This document shows, one piece after another, positions 51,485 to 60,044 of a DNA stretch of 64,000 nt. The number at the start of each line of letters is the position of its first letter. Position 1 is the first letter of the stretch. The stretch is from Streptomyces sp. NBC_00083 (GTDB lineage: Bacteria; Actinomycetota; Actinomycetes; Streptomycetales; Streptomycetaceae): the NCBI RefSeq assembly GCF_026343295.1, contig NZ_JAPELY010000001.1:682001-746000 (forward strand), read 5' to 3'. A program made the position numbers and the translations under genes. The notes under the pieces were generated by a model that had not been told where the DNA came from, did no database searches, and saw only the letters and a program-made list of their open reading frames with translations.

Positions 51485-51530
51485 AGCGTCCCGGCCGGTG
51501 CGCACCTTCCCCCACGTCGGCCGGGGCGCT
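51485..51530. terminator. Hairpin between convergent genes
   Basis: AGCGTCCCGGCCG and CGGCCGGGGCGCT pair with one mismatch around a 20-base loop. It follows the chitinase stop by 23 bases and abuts the end of the small membrane gene. Confidence 0.6.
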
Positions 51531-51698
51531 TCAGCGCGTGAGCACCCCGACCACCAGGGCGAGGACGGCGACCGCCACCACCACCGCGGCCACCACACCC
51601 CATCCGAGCACCCCGCACGCCGCGAGCACGCACATCAGCGGCGCCACGACCAGCAGGAACGGCAGGGGTGAGAACCGGTTGAATCCCCTCGTGCTCAT
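51531..51698 (-). CDS. 55-residue membrane protein coupled to TipAL-like regulator
   Basis: This short gene reads MSTRGFNRFSPLPFLLVVAP, continues with two hydrophobic helices (about 13-28 and 30-53) and ends GVLTR. Its ATG overlaps the stop of the MerR gene (ATGA), so it is almost surely co-translated. It carries no known motif beyond two predicted spans. Position suggests a role in drug response, for instance a membrane partner or small efflux or stress peptide, but this is inference. Confidence 0.68.
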   Translation of the reverse strand: MSTRGFNRFSPLPFLLVVAPLMCVLAACGVLGWGVVAAVVVAVAVLALVVGVLTR

Positions 51699-52435
51699 CG
51701 TGCCGCCGCCAGGTACTCCGTCAGCGAATCCCACCGGCCCGGCCGCGCCGAGGCGTCGCCGGAGAGGGCCGCCGGGTCCTCGCGCCACGCGGCCCGCACA
51801 CCCGCCGAGAGCGTGCGGTCGCCGCCGCTGAACAGGGCGCTCAGCTCGTCCATCCGGGCCGCGATCCTGCGTACGCGGGGATCGGTCGGCGGGGTGCCCG
51901 ACACCCTCGACTCCTCGGCCCGCCGGTACAGTTCGGGCCATTCGACTTCGAGCAGGTAGTGCGCGGCCGGGCCCACCGCCGCGGCGTGCCGGCCGAGGGC
52001 GGTCATCTGCTCGTCGTCCAGATGGCGGCGTACCGCCCCCTCCGCGGCGCCCGTGGCGCGCAGCGCGTCGAGGACCGCCGCGGTCGTGCGCGGCCTGCCG
52101 TCCGCCACCTCCTCCTCGATGTGCAGGAGCCGGTCCCGCAGCGTGGTGAGCGCGGCGAGATGCGCCTCGACGCTCTCGCGGTGGTCGCGCAGCACCCGCG
52201 TCGGGTCGACCCCCGCCTCCAGGCAGACGGCGATGGTGTCGAGCCCGAGCCCGAGGCCACGCAGCGCGAGCACTTGGTAGAGGCGCTCGACGTCGTCCTC
52301 GGTGTACTCGCGGTGCCCGCCCGCCGTGCGGCGCGACGGCGTGAGCAGCCCGATGGTGTCCCAGTGGTGCAGGGTGCGCACGGTGAGCCCACAGGCCTCG
52401 GCCAGTGGGCCCACCTTCCAGGTGGATTCGCTCAT
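51695..52435 (-). CDS. MerR-family regulator with TipAS-like drug-binding domain
   Basis: This 246-residue protein has a MerR winged helix (KVGPLAEACGLTVRTLHHWDTIGLLTPSRRTAGGHREYTEDDVERL), a dimerisation helix at about 75-115 and a helical C-terminal domain of the TipAS type. TipAL binds thiopeptides and activates its own promoter; this protein probably does likewise for some small molecule. ATG 52435 was chosen because the predicted start of transcription falls on it; GTG or ATG forms up to 52456 are open. The next small gene overlaps its stop. Confidence 0.83.
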   Translation of the reverse strand: MSESTWKVGPLAEACGLTVRTLHHWDTIGLLTPSRRTAGGHREYTEDDVERLYQVLALRGLGLGLDTIAVCLEAGVDPTRVLRDHRESVEAHLAALTTLRDRLLHIEEEVADGRPRTTAAVLDALRATGAAEGAVRRHLDDEQMTALGRHAAAVGPAAHYLLEVEWPELYRRAEESRVSGTPPTDPRVRRIAARMDELSALFSGGDRTLSAGVRAAWREDPAALSGDASARPGRWDSLTEYLAAAR

Positions 52436-52450
52436 ACGGCCACTGTGCAT

Positions 52451-52472
52451 CCTCACGCCACGTGAGGTTCAA
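52451..52472 (-). promoter_or_regulatory. MerR-type promoter with dyad CCTCACGTGGCGTGAGG
   Basis: On the minus strand, a TTGAAC -35 element (52472-52467) is followed by a palindrome with perfect CCTCAC/GTGAGG arms. CACAGT lies 19 bp from the -35, the long spacer that MerR activators need. Arrangement and dyad closely resemble the S. coelicolor/lividans tipA promoter as I remember it. Transcription would begin at about 52435, making a leaderless message. Confidence 0.75.
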
Positions 52473-52489
52473 GCCCCGCGCGCCCGGCG

Positions 52490-54139
52490 TCAGACGCGGG
52501 CGGCCCGCCACTCCTCCGCGTAGTCGTTGAAGATCGCCCGCAGATGGTGGCCGATCTTCAGGTAGTCCAGGTCGTCGAGGTTGGCCAGCGAGACCCGCAC
52601 CGACCACTGGGGCCCCTCGAAGCCGCCGCCGTTGAGCAGCACCACACTGGTCTGCTCGGCGAGCCGGAACAGCGGGTCGACGGGCTCGTAGTTCTTCTCC
52701 AGGAAGTCCGCGAAGTCCTTGCCGTGGACGCGTTCGGCCTCGGCGAGCAGATCGAGCTCGATGTAGTACCCGGCGCGCTTCGGATCGTCCGCGATCTTCA
52801 TCTGGGCTCCTTCCAGGAGGAGTTCGAGCCGCTGGTTGACGATCGCGCGGATGCGGTGCTTGTACGCCTGGCCCTCCTCCAGGAGGTCGAAGAGCGAGAA
52901 CAGCGTCATCATCACCTGCTGCGGCAGCGAGAGCCCCGCGGTGTGGTTGAGCGCCACCTGACGCGAATCGGCGACGAGCCGGTCGATGAACCGGATCTTC
53001 GCCGGCTCCAGGGTCAGCGTCCCGTACCGCTTGGCCAGGCGCTCCTGCTCCTGCGGCGGCAGCGCGGCGATCAGCTCGTCGATGACGTTGTCGTCGTGCA
53101 GCCCGATCACGCCGAGCCGGTGGCCGGTGCAGCCGTAGTGCTTGGAGTACGAGTAGACGAGCAGGGTGTTGCGGGGCGCCTCGGCGGCGATCGAACGGAA
53201 GCTCTCCACGAAGGTGCCGTACACGTCGTCGGTGACGATCAGCAGGTTCGGGTTGGGCCCGGCCACGATCTCCTTGATCTGCTGGGTGACCCGGTCGCTC
53301 AGCGCCAGCGAGGGCGGGTTGGACGGGTTCACCATGCAGACCAGCTTCACCGACGGGTCGGCCAGCTTGGCGACCTCCTCGGCGGGATAGCGCCACTCGC
53401 GCACCCCGGTCTCGGTGAACAGGCTCGCCTCGACGCGCACCACGTCGAACTCGTACGTGTCGAGCTCGGGGATCTCCACGTACGGCGTGAACACCGGCAC
53501 CATCAGCGCGATCCGGTCGCCCTTCCTGAGGACCCCGTTCTTCATGAGGGAGTCGAAGATGTAGCACATGGCGGCGGTGCCGCCCTCGGTCGCGAAGAGC
53601 GACAGAGTGCCCTCCGGCGGACGCTTGTCGAACATCTCGTCGGCGAGGTAGCCGCGGACCACCTTCTCGGCGTGGACCAGCATCCGGTCCGGCACCGGGT
53701 AGTTGTCGCCGATCGAGCTGTCGGTGAGCTCGTGCACGAACTCGTCCCGGTCGAAGCCGAACCGCTCCACGGCGTACGCGACGCACCGCTCCAAGAGCTC
53801 GATGCCGGGCAGGTCCGGGTGCTGGCGCACATACGCGTCGAAGCGGGCGGCCGCGCCCTGCTTCTCGGGCATGCCGCCCAGGTTGTCGGCGGTCCACACC
53901 CGGCGGGACTCCGACAGGGCGAAGTAGCCGAGCGCGTAGAACGCCTCGCGGGGGCCGGTGGCCACCCAGTTCGGGTTGCCGCGGCCCGCGTTGAGCATCT
54001 GCCGCGCCGACTTCTCCTTCTGGCCCGGCTCGTCCGCCTGTACCGCCTGCGCGATCTGGATGAACTTGTCCTTCAGCTCGAACGGCGAGAGCTGGGCGAA
54101 GGACTGGATTTCCTCACGGGTGAAGGTCGTCTTCGGCAC
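52490..54139 (-). CDS. aspD: Aspartate 4-decarboxylase (bifunctional aspartate transaminase)
   Basis: This 549-residue PLP enzyme turns L-aspartate into L-alanine and CO2. Length and motifs match the AspD family, not ordinary transaminases: LNAGRGNPNWVATGPREAFYALGYFAL near the start, SSIGDNYPVPDRML, VNPSNPPSLALSD, and the PLP lysine in VYSYSKHYGCTGHRLG. GTG 54139 has GGAAG upstream. The two genes just upstream on the same strand encode aspartate:alanine exchangers. Together they would run a cycle that consumes a cytoplasmic proton and can build proton motive force. Confidence 0.87.
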   Translation of the reverse strand: MPKTTFTREEIQSFAQLSPFELKDKFIQIAQAVQADEPGQKEKSARQMLNAGRGNPNWVATGPREAFYALGYFALSESRRVWTADNLGGMPEKQGAAARFDAYVRQHPDLPGIELLERCVAYAVERFGFDRDEFVHELTDSSIGDNYPVPDRMLVHAEKVVRGYLADEMFDKRPPEGTLSLFATEGGTAAMCYIFDSLMKNGVLRKGDRIALMVPVFTPYVEIPELDTYEFDVVRVEASLFTETGVREWRYPAEEVAKLADPSVKLVCMVNPSNPPSLALSDRVTQQIKEIVAGPNPNLLIVTDDVYGTFVESFRSIAAEAPRNTLLVYSYSKHYGCTGHRLGVIGLHDDNVIDELIAALPPQEQERLAKRYGTLTLEPAKIRFIDRLVADSRQVALNHTAGLSLPQQVMMTLFSLFDLLEEGQAYKHRIRAIVNQRLELLLEGAQMKIADDPKRAGYYIELDLLAEAERVHGKDFADFLEKNYEPVDPLFRLAEQTSVVLLNGGGFEGPQWSVRVSLANLDDLDYLKIGHHLRAIFNDYAEEWRAARV

Positions 54140-54174
54140 GGAACTTCCTTACGTACGTCGGTGATGGAACCTGT

Positions 54175-55878
54175 TCAGTGGTTGAGGAGGATGATCACGG
54201 CGCCCCAGATGGTGAGCAGCACGTTGCTCATCGCGTAGGGGATGGTGTAGCCGAGGGTGGGGATCTGGGACCGGGACGCCTCGTTGACCGCGCCGAACGC
54301 GGCGGTGGTGGTCTCGCCGCCCGCCAGGACGCCCAGCAGGATCGGGAAGCGGATCTTCTGGATGTAGTGGCCCACCAGGAAGCCGACGAGCAGCGGGACG
54401 ACGGTGACGACCACGCCCCACAGCAGCAGCGACCAGCCCGCCGTGGCGAGCCCGCTGGTGAAGCCGGGCCCGGCGTTGAGGCCGACCACCGCGATGAACA
54501 GGCAGAGCCCGAGCGTGTCCATGAACCACTGGGCGCCGGGCGGGACGTTGCCGTACGTCGGGTACTTGGAGCGGATCCAGCCGAAGACCAAGCCCATGAT
54601 CAGCGCGCCGCCCGAGGTGGAGAGCGAGATCGGGACGCCGCCCGCCTTCAGGGCCGGGATGCCGATGAGGGCGCCGAGGAAGATGCCGAGGCACACCCAC
54701 ACCATGTCGGTGGCGAAGCTGGTCGGCACCGGCTTGCCGATCGCCTTGCCGGCCGGGCCCACCAGGCGCCTGGGCCCGGTCAGGATGAGCGTGTCACCAC
54801 GCTCCACCGGGGTGGAGAGCCGGTAGGGGAACTCGGCGCCCGAGCGGTACAGCTTGTCCACGTACACCCCGACCATGAACGGCTCCTGCCGCAACTCCCC
54901 GATGGTCTTGCCCAGTTGGGTCTTCTCGGAGGCCACCACGTGCAGGGTCTCCGTCTGGTAGCCGAGCAGCTCCACGTCGTCCGCCTCGCCGCCGACGTGG
55001 GTGCGGGCGTCGTAGCCGACCAGGTCGCCGCGGATCGCGCTGATCGCGACGGTGTCGCCGAGACGCAGGACCGTCTGCTGGTCGTGCGGGAGCACGGCGC
55101 CGTCCCGCCGCACCGCGGTGATGTAGACGCGGCGGCCCAGCTGCTTCTGCTGCTGTTCGAAGTCGTCGATGGTGCGGCCGACGATGTCGGGGCGCTCCAC
55201 CGTGTAGGCGCGCAGCACCACCTCGTAGTAGCCCGCGCCGAGGTCGGGGTCGTCGCCGGGCGCGTCCAGCTCCCTGGCCAGCTGGGCGCTCTCCGCGGCG
55301 AGGTCCCTGCGGTAGAGGCGGGGCAGCACCGACGCCAGGAGCAGCGCCGCGCACACGGTGCCCAGCGGGTAGCAGACGGCGTACCCGATGGCGACGAGGT
55401 TCTCCTCGCGCCGGAGCTCCGCCGGGCCGAGCCCCGGCAGGTTGCCGATGGCGTCCTGCGCGACACCGATCACCGCCGACTGGGTGAGGCCGCCGCCGAG
55501 CAGCCCGGCCGAGAGGCCGGGACCGTAGCCGAGCGCCGAGGCCAGGCCCCAGGAGACCAGCAGGCCCGTGACGCAGACGACCAGCGCGTTGGCGACCTGC
55601 GGCAGGCCGTCCTTCTTCAGGCCGCGGAAGAACTGCGGCCCGACCCGGTAGCCGAGCGCGAACAGGAACATCGTGAAGAAGAGGTTCTTGACCGTCGCGT
55701 CGATCGGCACCTTGAACTGGGCGCCCAGGAACAGGCCCACGATGAGGCAGCCGGTGACCGCGCCGAGCCCGATCGCCCGGTAGCGGACCTTCCCGAGCAG
55801 GAAGCCGAGCGCGATGGTGACGAAGATCAGGAGCTCGGGGTGGGGCTGGAAGATGTTCCGGTCGAGGAAATCGATCAT
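54175..55878 (-). CDS. Aspartate:alanine exchanger, copy A (AspT family)
   Basis: This 567-residue membrane antiporter has two five-helix bundles flanking two cytoplasmic TrkA-C-like domains (RRVYITAVRRDGAVLPHDQQTVLRLGDTVAISA and KTIGELRQEPFMVGVYVDKLYRSGAEFPY). The conserved transport segments VGLNAGPGFTSGL and GGETTTAAFGAVNEASRSQIPTLGYTIPYAMSNVLLT are intact. It should exchange external aspartate for internal alanine. ATG 55878 lies two bases after the paralogue's stop, and aspD follows after 35 bp. Confidence 0.85.
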   Translation of the reverse strand: MIDFLDRNIFQPHPELLIFVTIALGFLLGKVRYRAIGLGAVTGCLIVGLFLGAQFKVPIDATVKNLFFTMFLFALGYRVGPQFFRGLKKDGLPQVANALVVCVTGLLVSWGLASALGYGPGLSAGLLGGGLTQSAVIGVAQDAIGNLPGLGPAELRREENLVAIGYAVCYPLGTVCAALLLASVLPRLYRRDLAAESAQLARELDAPGDDPDLGAGYYEVVLRAYTVERPDIVGRTIDDFEQQQKQLGRRVYITAVRRDGAVLPHDQQTVLRLGDTVAISAIRGDLVGYDARTHVGGEADDVELLGYQTETLHVVASEKTQLGKTIGELRQEPFMVGVYVDKLYRSGAEFPYRLSTPVERGDTLILTGPRRLVGPAGKAIGKPVPTSFATDMVWVCLGIFLGALIGIPALKAGGVPISLSTSGGALIMGLVFGWIRSKYPTYGNVPPGAQWFMDTLGLCLFIAVVGLNAGPGFTSGLATAGWSLLLWGVVVTVVPLLVGFLVGHYIQKIRFPILLGVLAGGETTTAAFGAVNEASRSQIPTLGYTIPYAMSNVLLTIWGAVIILLNH

Positions 55879-55880
55879 GT

Positions 55881-57566
55881 TCAGGCTCCGAGGACGCCGA
55901 CGAGGACCGGGCCGGTCAGGGGCAGCAGGAAGTTGGAGAGCGTGTACGTGATCGTGTAGCCGAGCATCGGTACGGAGCTCTGGGCGACCTGGGTGATGGA
56001 GGTGATCGCGGGCGTCGAGCACTGCTGCCCGGCGATCGCGCCGATCAGGAGCGGCTTCTCGATCTTCAGCAGGGTCCGCCCGACCACCAGCGACAGGGTG
56101 GCGGGGATCAGCACCATCGCGATCCCGGCGAACGGGAGCAGCGCACCGTACTGCTTGAGCAGCGGCCAGGCCTGCGGCCCCGACACCAGGCCGGTGCAGG
56201 CGATGAACACTGCGAGGCCCATGTCCTTCAGGGTGGTCGCGGCCTGCGGCGGGAACGCGCCGAAGGTCTGCTTGCGGGAGCGGAACCAGCCGAAGACGAG
56301 ACCGGAGATCAGACAGCCGCCGCCGGTGCCGAGGGAGAGCGGGATGTCACCGGCGCGGACCACGATCTGCCCGAGCAGCGAGCCGCACACGATGCCCAGG
56401 CCCAGGTAGATGAAGTCGGTGGAGTCGTTCTTGACCACCGCGCCGATCTTCGCCACGAGCTTGTCGAGCCCGGAGCGGGCACCGGCCAGGGTGAGCACGT
56501 CGCCCCGCCGCACCACGGTGTCCGGCGTCGCGGGCAGATGCTGGTCGTTGCGCAGGACGTCGGTGACGTACACGCCCTGGCGCAGGAACTCCGGGTGGTC
56601 CTGCTGGAGCTGGTCGAGGCTCTTGCCGTCGGCGGACTTCTCGGTCATCGCGACCTGGGCGGTGGCCAGCGGCGAGTCGAGGCCCGGGATCCCGGGCGTC
56701 TCGGGGCCGATCTCCCGGCCCGCCTCGATGGTGTTGGCCCGTCGGCCGACCACGAGCACGAGGTCGGACAGGGTCAGCTCGGTCTCCGGCTGCGGGGTGA
56801 GGGTGCGGCTGCCGCGGCGCAGCGCCTCGATGGTGATCCGCCCGCCGAGCGAGGACTCCAGGTCGCCGATGGTGCGGCCGTCGGCCGTCGTCACCAGATA
56901 GGTGCGGCCCACCAGACCCGGCAGCGCCTCGCGTTCGTCGGCCTCCAGGCCGCGCTCGCCCCCGCCGCCGCGCATCTTCTCCCACAGCTGCCGGGACGCG
57001 TCCCGCAGGTTGATGCGCAGCAGCATCGGCATGATCTGGCTGGTGTAGATGACGATGGTGATGAGGCCGAAGAGGTAGCAGACGGTGTACGCGGTGGCCA
57101 CATGGCCCTGGTAGTCGGTGATCTGGGCGGCGCTGAGGCCGCCGAGTTTGCCGATGGCCTCGGTGGCGGTGCCGACGACCGCGGACTCGGTGGCGGCGCC
57201 GGCCAGGATGCCGGACGCGGTGCCGACATCGAGCCCGAACGCCTTCGCCATGCCGTAGGCGATGCCGAGCACACAGACCAGCTCGATCAGGCAGAGCGTG
57301 AAGAAGCGCAGGCTGCCGCGGTTGAGGTTGGCGAAGAACTGCGGCCCGGCGAGATAGCCGAGCGAGAAGATGAAGAGGGCGAAGAAGACCGTCTTGACGT
57401 CGTCGGAGACCTGCACCTTGGCCCAGGCGCCCATCAGGAGCGAGACGATGAGGGTGCCGCAGATCCCGCCGAGCGTGATGGGCCCGGCCCGCAGCTTGCC
57501 GACGAGGTAGCCGAGCGCGAGGCAGAGGAAGAGGGCGAGCTCCGGGTGGTCCTTGAGGATGCCCAT
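55881..57566 (-). CDS. Aspartate:alanine exchanger, copy B (AspT family)
   Basis: This 561-residue paralogue has the same layout: five helices, two TrkA-C domains (RTYLVTTADGRTIGDLESSLGGRITIEALRRGSRTLTPQPETELTLSDLVLVVGRR and a second), then five helices with GAIAGQQCSTPAITSITQVAQSSVPMLGYTITYTLSNF. The two copies differ in the core (GGETTTAAFG versus GQQCSTPAIT), so they are probably not redundant and may form a heteromer or divide substrates. It is first in the operon. ATG 57566 lacks a Shine-Dalgarno, and a hairpin lies just before it. Confidence 0.84.
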   Translation of the reverse strand: MGILKDHPELALFLCLALGYLVGKLRAGPITLGGICGTLIVSLLMGAWAKVQVSDDVKTVFFALFIFSLGYLAGPQFFANLNRGSLRFFTLCLIELVCVLGIAYGMAKAFGLDVGTASGILAGAATESAVVGTATEAIGKLGGLSAAQITDYQGHVATAYTVCYLFGLITIVIYTSQIMPMLLRINLRDASRQLWEKMRGGGGERGLEADEREALPGLVGRTYLVTTADGRTIGDLESSLGGRITIEALRRGSRTLTPQPETELTLSDLVLVVGRRANTIEAGREIGPETPGIPGLDSPLATAQVAMTEKSADGKSLDQLQQDHPEFLRQGVYVTDVLRNDQHLPATPDTVVRRGDVLTLAGARSGLDKLVAKIGAVVKNDSTDFIYLGLGIVCGSLLGQIVVRAGDIPLSLGTGGGCLISGLVFGWFRSRKQTFGAFPPQAATTLKDMGLAVFIACTGLVSGPQAWPLLKQYGALLPFAGIAMVLIPATLSLVVGRTLLKIEKPLLIGAIAGQQCSTPAITSITQVAQSSVPMLGYTITYTLSNFLLPLTGPVLVGVLGA

Positions 57567-57569
57567 CGC

Positions 57570-57616
57570 GGCTCAGCCGAGCCGGAGGACGTGTCGTGCG
57601 TACCGGGCATATATGG
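57570..57616 (-). promoter_or_regulatory. Leader hairpin and CATATATG promoter motif of the asp operon
   Basis: GGCTCAGCCGAGCC (57570-57583) forms a 5-bp stem three bases before the start codon. Upstream, GGGCATATATGGGCAT (57605-57620 region) is an AT-rich dyad at a -10-like distance. The hairpin may limit initiation; regulation is speculative. Confidence 0.35.
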
Positions 57617-57725
57617 GCATAAGGCGCATGAACGTGAAACTAACAGCGGGCGGGGGCGGCGGCATCCCGGTCCGCCGCCCCCCGCCGCCCCTTCCGCCGC
57701 CCCTCCCGCCGGTCCTCCCGGGGTG

Positions 57726-59138
57726 TCAGGCCCCGGGCGCCGGGGGCAGTTCCCCCGTTCGGATCAGCTCCGCGTACCAGCGGGCGCTCGCCTTCGGGGT
57801 GCGGGCCAGCGTCGCGTAGTCCACGTACACCGCGCCGAACCGCTTGCCGAACCCGTACGACCACTCGAAGTTGTCCATCAGGGACCACAGGTAGTAGCCC
57901 CGCACGTCGGCGCCCGCCTCGATCGCCCGGCGCACCGACGCGAGGTGGCCGTGCAGATAGCGGATGCGGTCCGGGTCGTGCACGGCGCCGTCGGGGCCCG
58001 GCGCGTCATCGCAGGCCGCGCCGTTCTCGGTGACCAGGAGCGGCAGCCCCGGGGCCTCCTTGGCGTAGCGCAGCAGCAGGTCGTACAGGCCGGACGGGTC
58101 GATGGTCCAGCCCATCGCGGTGCGCTCGCCGGGCGGCTGGTGGAAGGCGACCGCCCCGGCGCCGGGCCACGGCGAGTGCGGGCTCGCGCCGTGGCCGTCG
58201 GCGCGGGCGTCCGCGCCGTGCGGGTCGGCCGCCGAGACGAGGGAGGTCGTGTAGTAGTTGAGGCCGAGCGCGTCGAGCGGCTGGTGGATCGCGCGGGGAT
58301 CGCCGTCGTGCACGAAGGACCAGTCCGTCACGGACGCGGTGTCCGCGAACAGCCGCTCCGGGTACGCGCCGTGCAGCATCGGGCCGTGGAAGATCCCGTT
58401 GGCCAGGTCGTCGATCCGGCGCACCGCGTCCAGATCCGCCGCGTCCTGCGAACGCGGCCTGACAACGGCCGAGTTGAGGCTGACCGCGATCTGGTTGCGG
58501 GCCGGCATCGCGGCCCGCAGCGCCGACGTCGCCTCACCGTGCGCGAGGTTGAGATGGTGCGCGGCACGCAGCGAGGCCGCCGGGTCGGTGCGGCCCGGCG
58601 CGTGCACCCCCGAGGCGTACCCCAGGAAGGCGCTGCACCAGGGCTCGTTGAGGGTGGTCCACCGCTCGACCCGGTCGCCGAGCGCGGCCCCGACGAGCGC
58701 CCCGTACTCGGCGAAGCGGTACGCGGTCTCGCGGGCGGGCCAGCCGCCCGCGTCTTCCAGCTCCTGCGGCAGGTCCCAGTGGTAGAGGGTGAGCGCGGGC
58801 GCGATGCCGTGGTGGAGCAGCTCGTCGACGAGCCGCCGGTAGAAGTCGAGGCCCCGCTGGACGGCCGGCCCGCGCCCGGTGGGCTGCACCCGGGACCAGG
58901 AGACGGAGAAGCGGTACGAGGTGAGGCCGAGCTCCGCCATCAGCGCGACGTCCTCGCGCATCCGGTGGTAGTGGTCCACGGCCACATCGCCGGTGTCGCC
59001 CCCGGCGGTCCGGCCCGGGGTGTGGCTGAACGTGTCCCAGATGGAGGGGGTGCGGCCGTCCTGGGCCGCCGCCCCCTCGATCTGGTAGGCGGAGGTGGCG
59101 GCACCCCAGAGGAACCCGGGCGGAAAGCGGTCGGACAT
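57726..59138 (-). CDS. bglC: GH1 beta-glucosidase
   Basis: This 470-residue cytoplasmic family 1 glycosidase splits cellobiose and cello-oligosaccharides to glucose. The acid/base is E165 in TTLNEPWC and the nucleophile is E371 in LLVTENGAA. The N-terminal signature [15 protein letters not shown] and glycone residues LYHWDLPQ are present, and there is no signal peptide. ATG 59138 was chosen because the open frame upstream is leader. It follows cebG by 63 bp in the same direction. Naming follows the ceb gene context. Confidence 0.9.
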   Translation of the reverse strand: MSDRFPPGFLWGAATSAYQIEGAAAQDGRTPSIWDTFSHTPGRTAGGDTGDVAVDHYHRMREDVALMAELGLTSYRFSVSWSRVQPTGRGPAVQRGLDFYRRLVDELLHHGIAPALTLYHWDLPQELEDAGGWPARETAYRFAEYGALVGAALGDRVERWTTLNEPWCSAFLGYASGVHAPGRTDPAASLRAAHHLNLAHGEATSALRAAMPARNQIAVSLNSAVVRPRSQDAADLDAVRRIDDLANGIFHGPMLHGAYPERLFADTASVTDWSFVHDGDPRAIHQPLDALGLNYYTTSLVSAADPHGADARADGHGASPHSPWPGAGAVAFHQPPGERTAMGWTIDPSGLYDLLLRYAKEAPGLPLLVTENGAACDDAPGPDGAVHDPDRIRYLHGHLASVRRAIEAGADVRGYYLWSLMDNFEWSYGFGKRFGAVYVDYATLARTPKASARWYAELIRTGELPPAPGA

Positions 59139-59201
59139 GCGGCACTCCCAACGAGCTGAGGAATAAGGAGAATTGAGGAGCGGCAACCGGACGCGTACCG
59201 G

Positions 59202-60044
59202 CTAGCCCTTGACCGCGCCCTGCATGATCCCGCCCACGATCTGCCGCCCGAACAGGACGAACGCGAGCAGCAGCGGCAGGGTGCCGAGCAGGGCGCCGGC
59301 CATGATGACCGACTGGTCGGGGATGTAGCCGCGGCCGAGCCCGGTGAGGGCGACCTGGACGGTGGGGCTGCCGTTCTGGGTGAGCGCGATGATCGGCCAG
59401 AAGAAGTCGTTCCACGCCATGACGAAGGTCAGCATCCCGAGCACCGCCATCGCGGGCCGGGCGACGGGGAACACGATGTGCCACACCACCCGCCAGCTGC
59501 TCGCCCCGTCCACCCGGGCCGCCTCGACCAGCTCGGTGGGGAGCGCCTCCACGAGGTACTGCCGCATGAAGAACACCCCGAACGCGCTGACCAGGGTGGG
59601 CAGGATGACCGCCTGGAGCTGGTCGGTCCAGGAGAGCTTGGCGACCATCATGTACAGCGGTACGACGCTGAGCTGCGGCGGCACCATCATCGTGCCGATC
59701 ACCAGGAGCATCAGCAGGTTCTTGAAGCGGAACCGCAGCTTGGCGAAGGCGAAACCGGCGAGGGTGGAGAAGAACACCGTGCCGGCCGCGACGCAGCCCG
59801 CCACGATCACCGTGTTGAGCAGGGCGGTGCCCATGTTGGCGTCGGTCCAGGCGATCCGCAGGTTCCGGAACAGGTTGCCGCCGAACCAGAACGGCGGCGG
59901 TGTCTGGGCGAGCCGGGTGTTGGTGCGGGAGGCGGCCACCGCCGTCCAGATCAGCGGGAAGAGCGATCCGGCGGTGAACACGATCAGTACGGCGTAGGTG
60001 AGACGGCCGCCGTGCAGCTGGCGGCCGGCGCGCTGGGCCTTCAA
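59202..60044 (-). CDS. cebG: Cellobiose ABC permease CebG
   Basis: This 280-residue MalG-type permease has six helices and the EAA loop ELVEAARVDGASSWRVVWHIVFPVARPAM. It ends RQIVGGIMQGAVKG, as MalG-type permeases do. It pairs with CebF; energy probably comes from the shared MsiK ATPase encoded elsewhere, as no ATPase gene is in this operon. TTG 60044 overlaps the cebF stop (TTGA). Confidence 0.86.
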   Translation of the reverse strand: MKAQRAGRQLHGGRLTYAVLIVFTAGSLFPLIWTAVAASRTNTRLAQTPPPFWFGGNLFRNLRIAWTDANMGTALLNTVIVAGCVAAGTVFFSTLAGFAFAKLRFRFKNLLMLLVIGTMMVPPQLSVVPLYMMVAKLSWTDQLQAVILPTLVSAFGVFFMRQYLVEALPTELVEAARVDGASSWRVVWHIVFPVARPAMAVLGMLTFVMAWNDFFWPIIALTQNGSPTVQVALTGLGRGYIPDQSVIMAGALLGTLPLLLAFVLFGRQIVGGIMQGAVKG

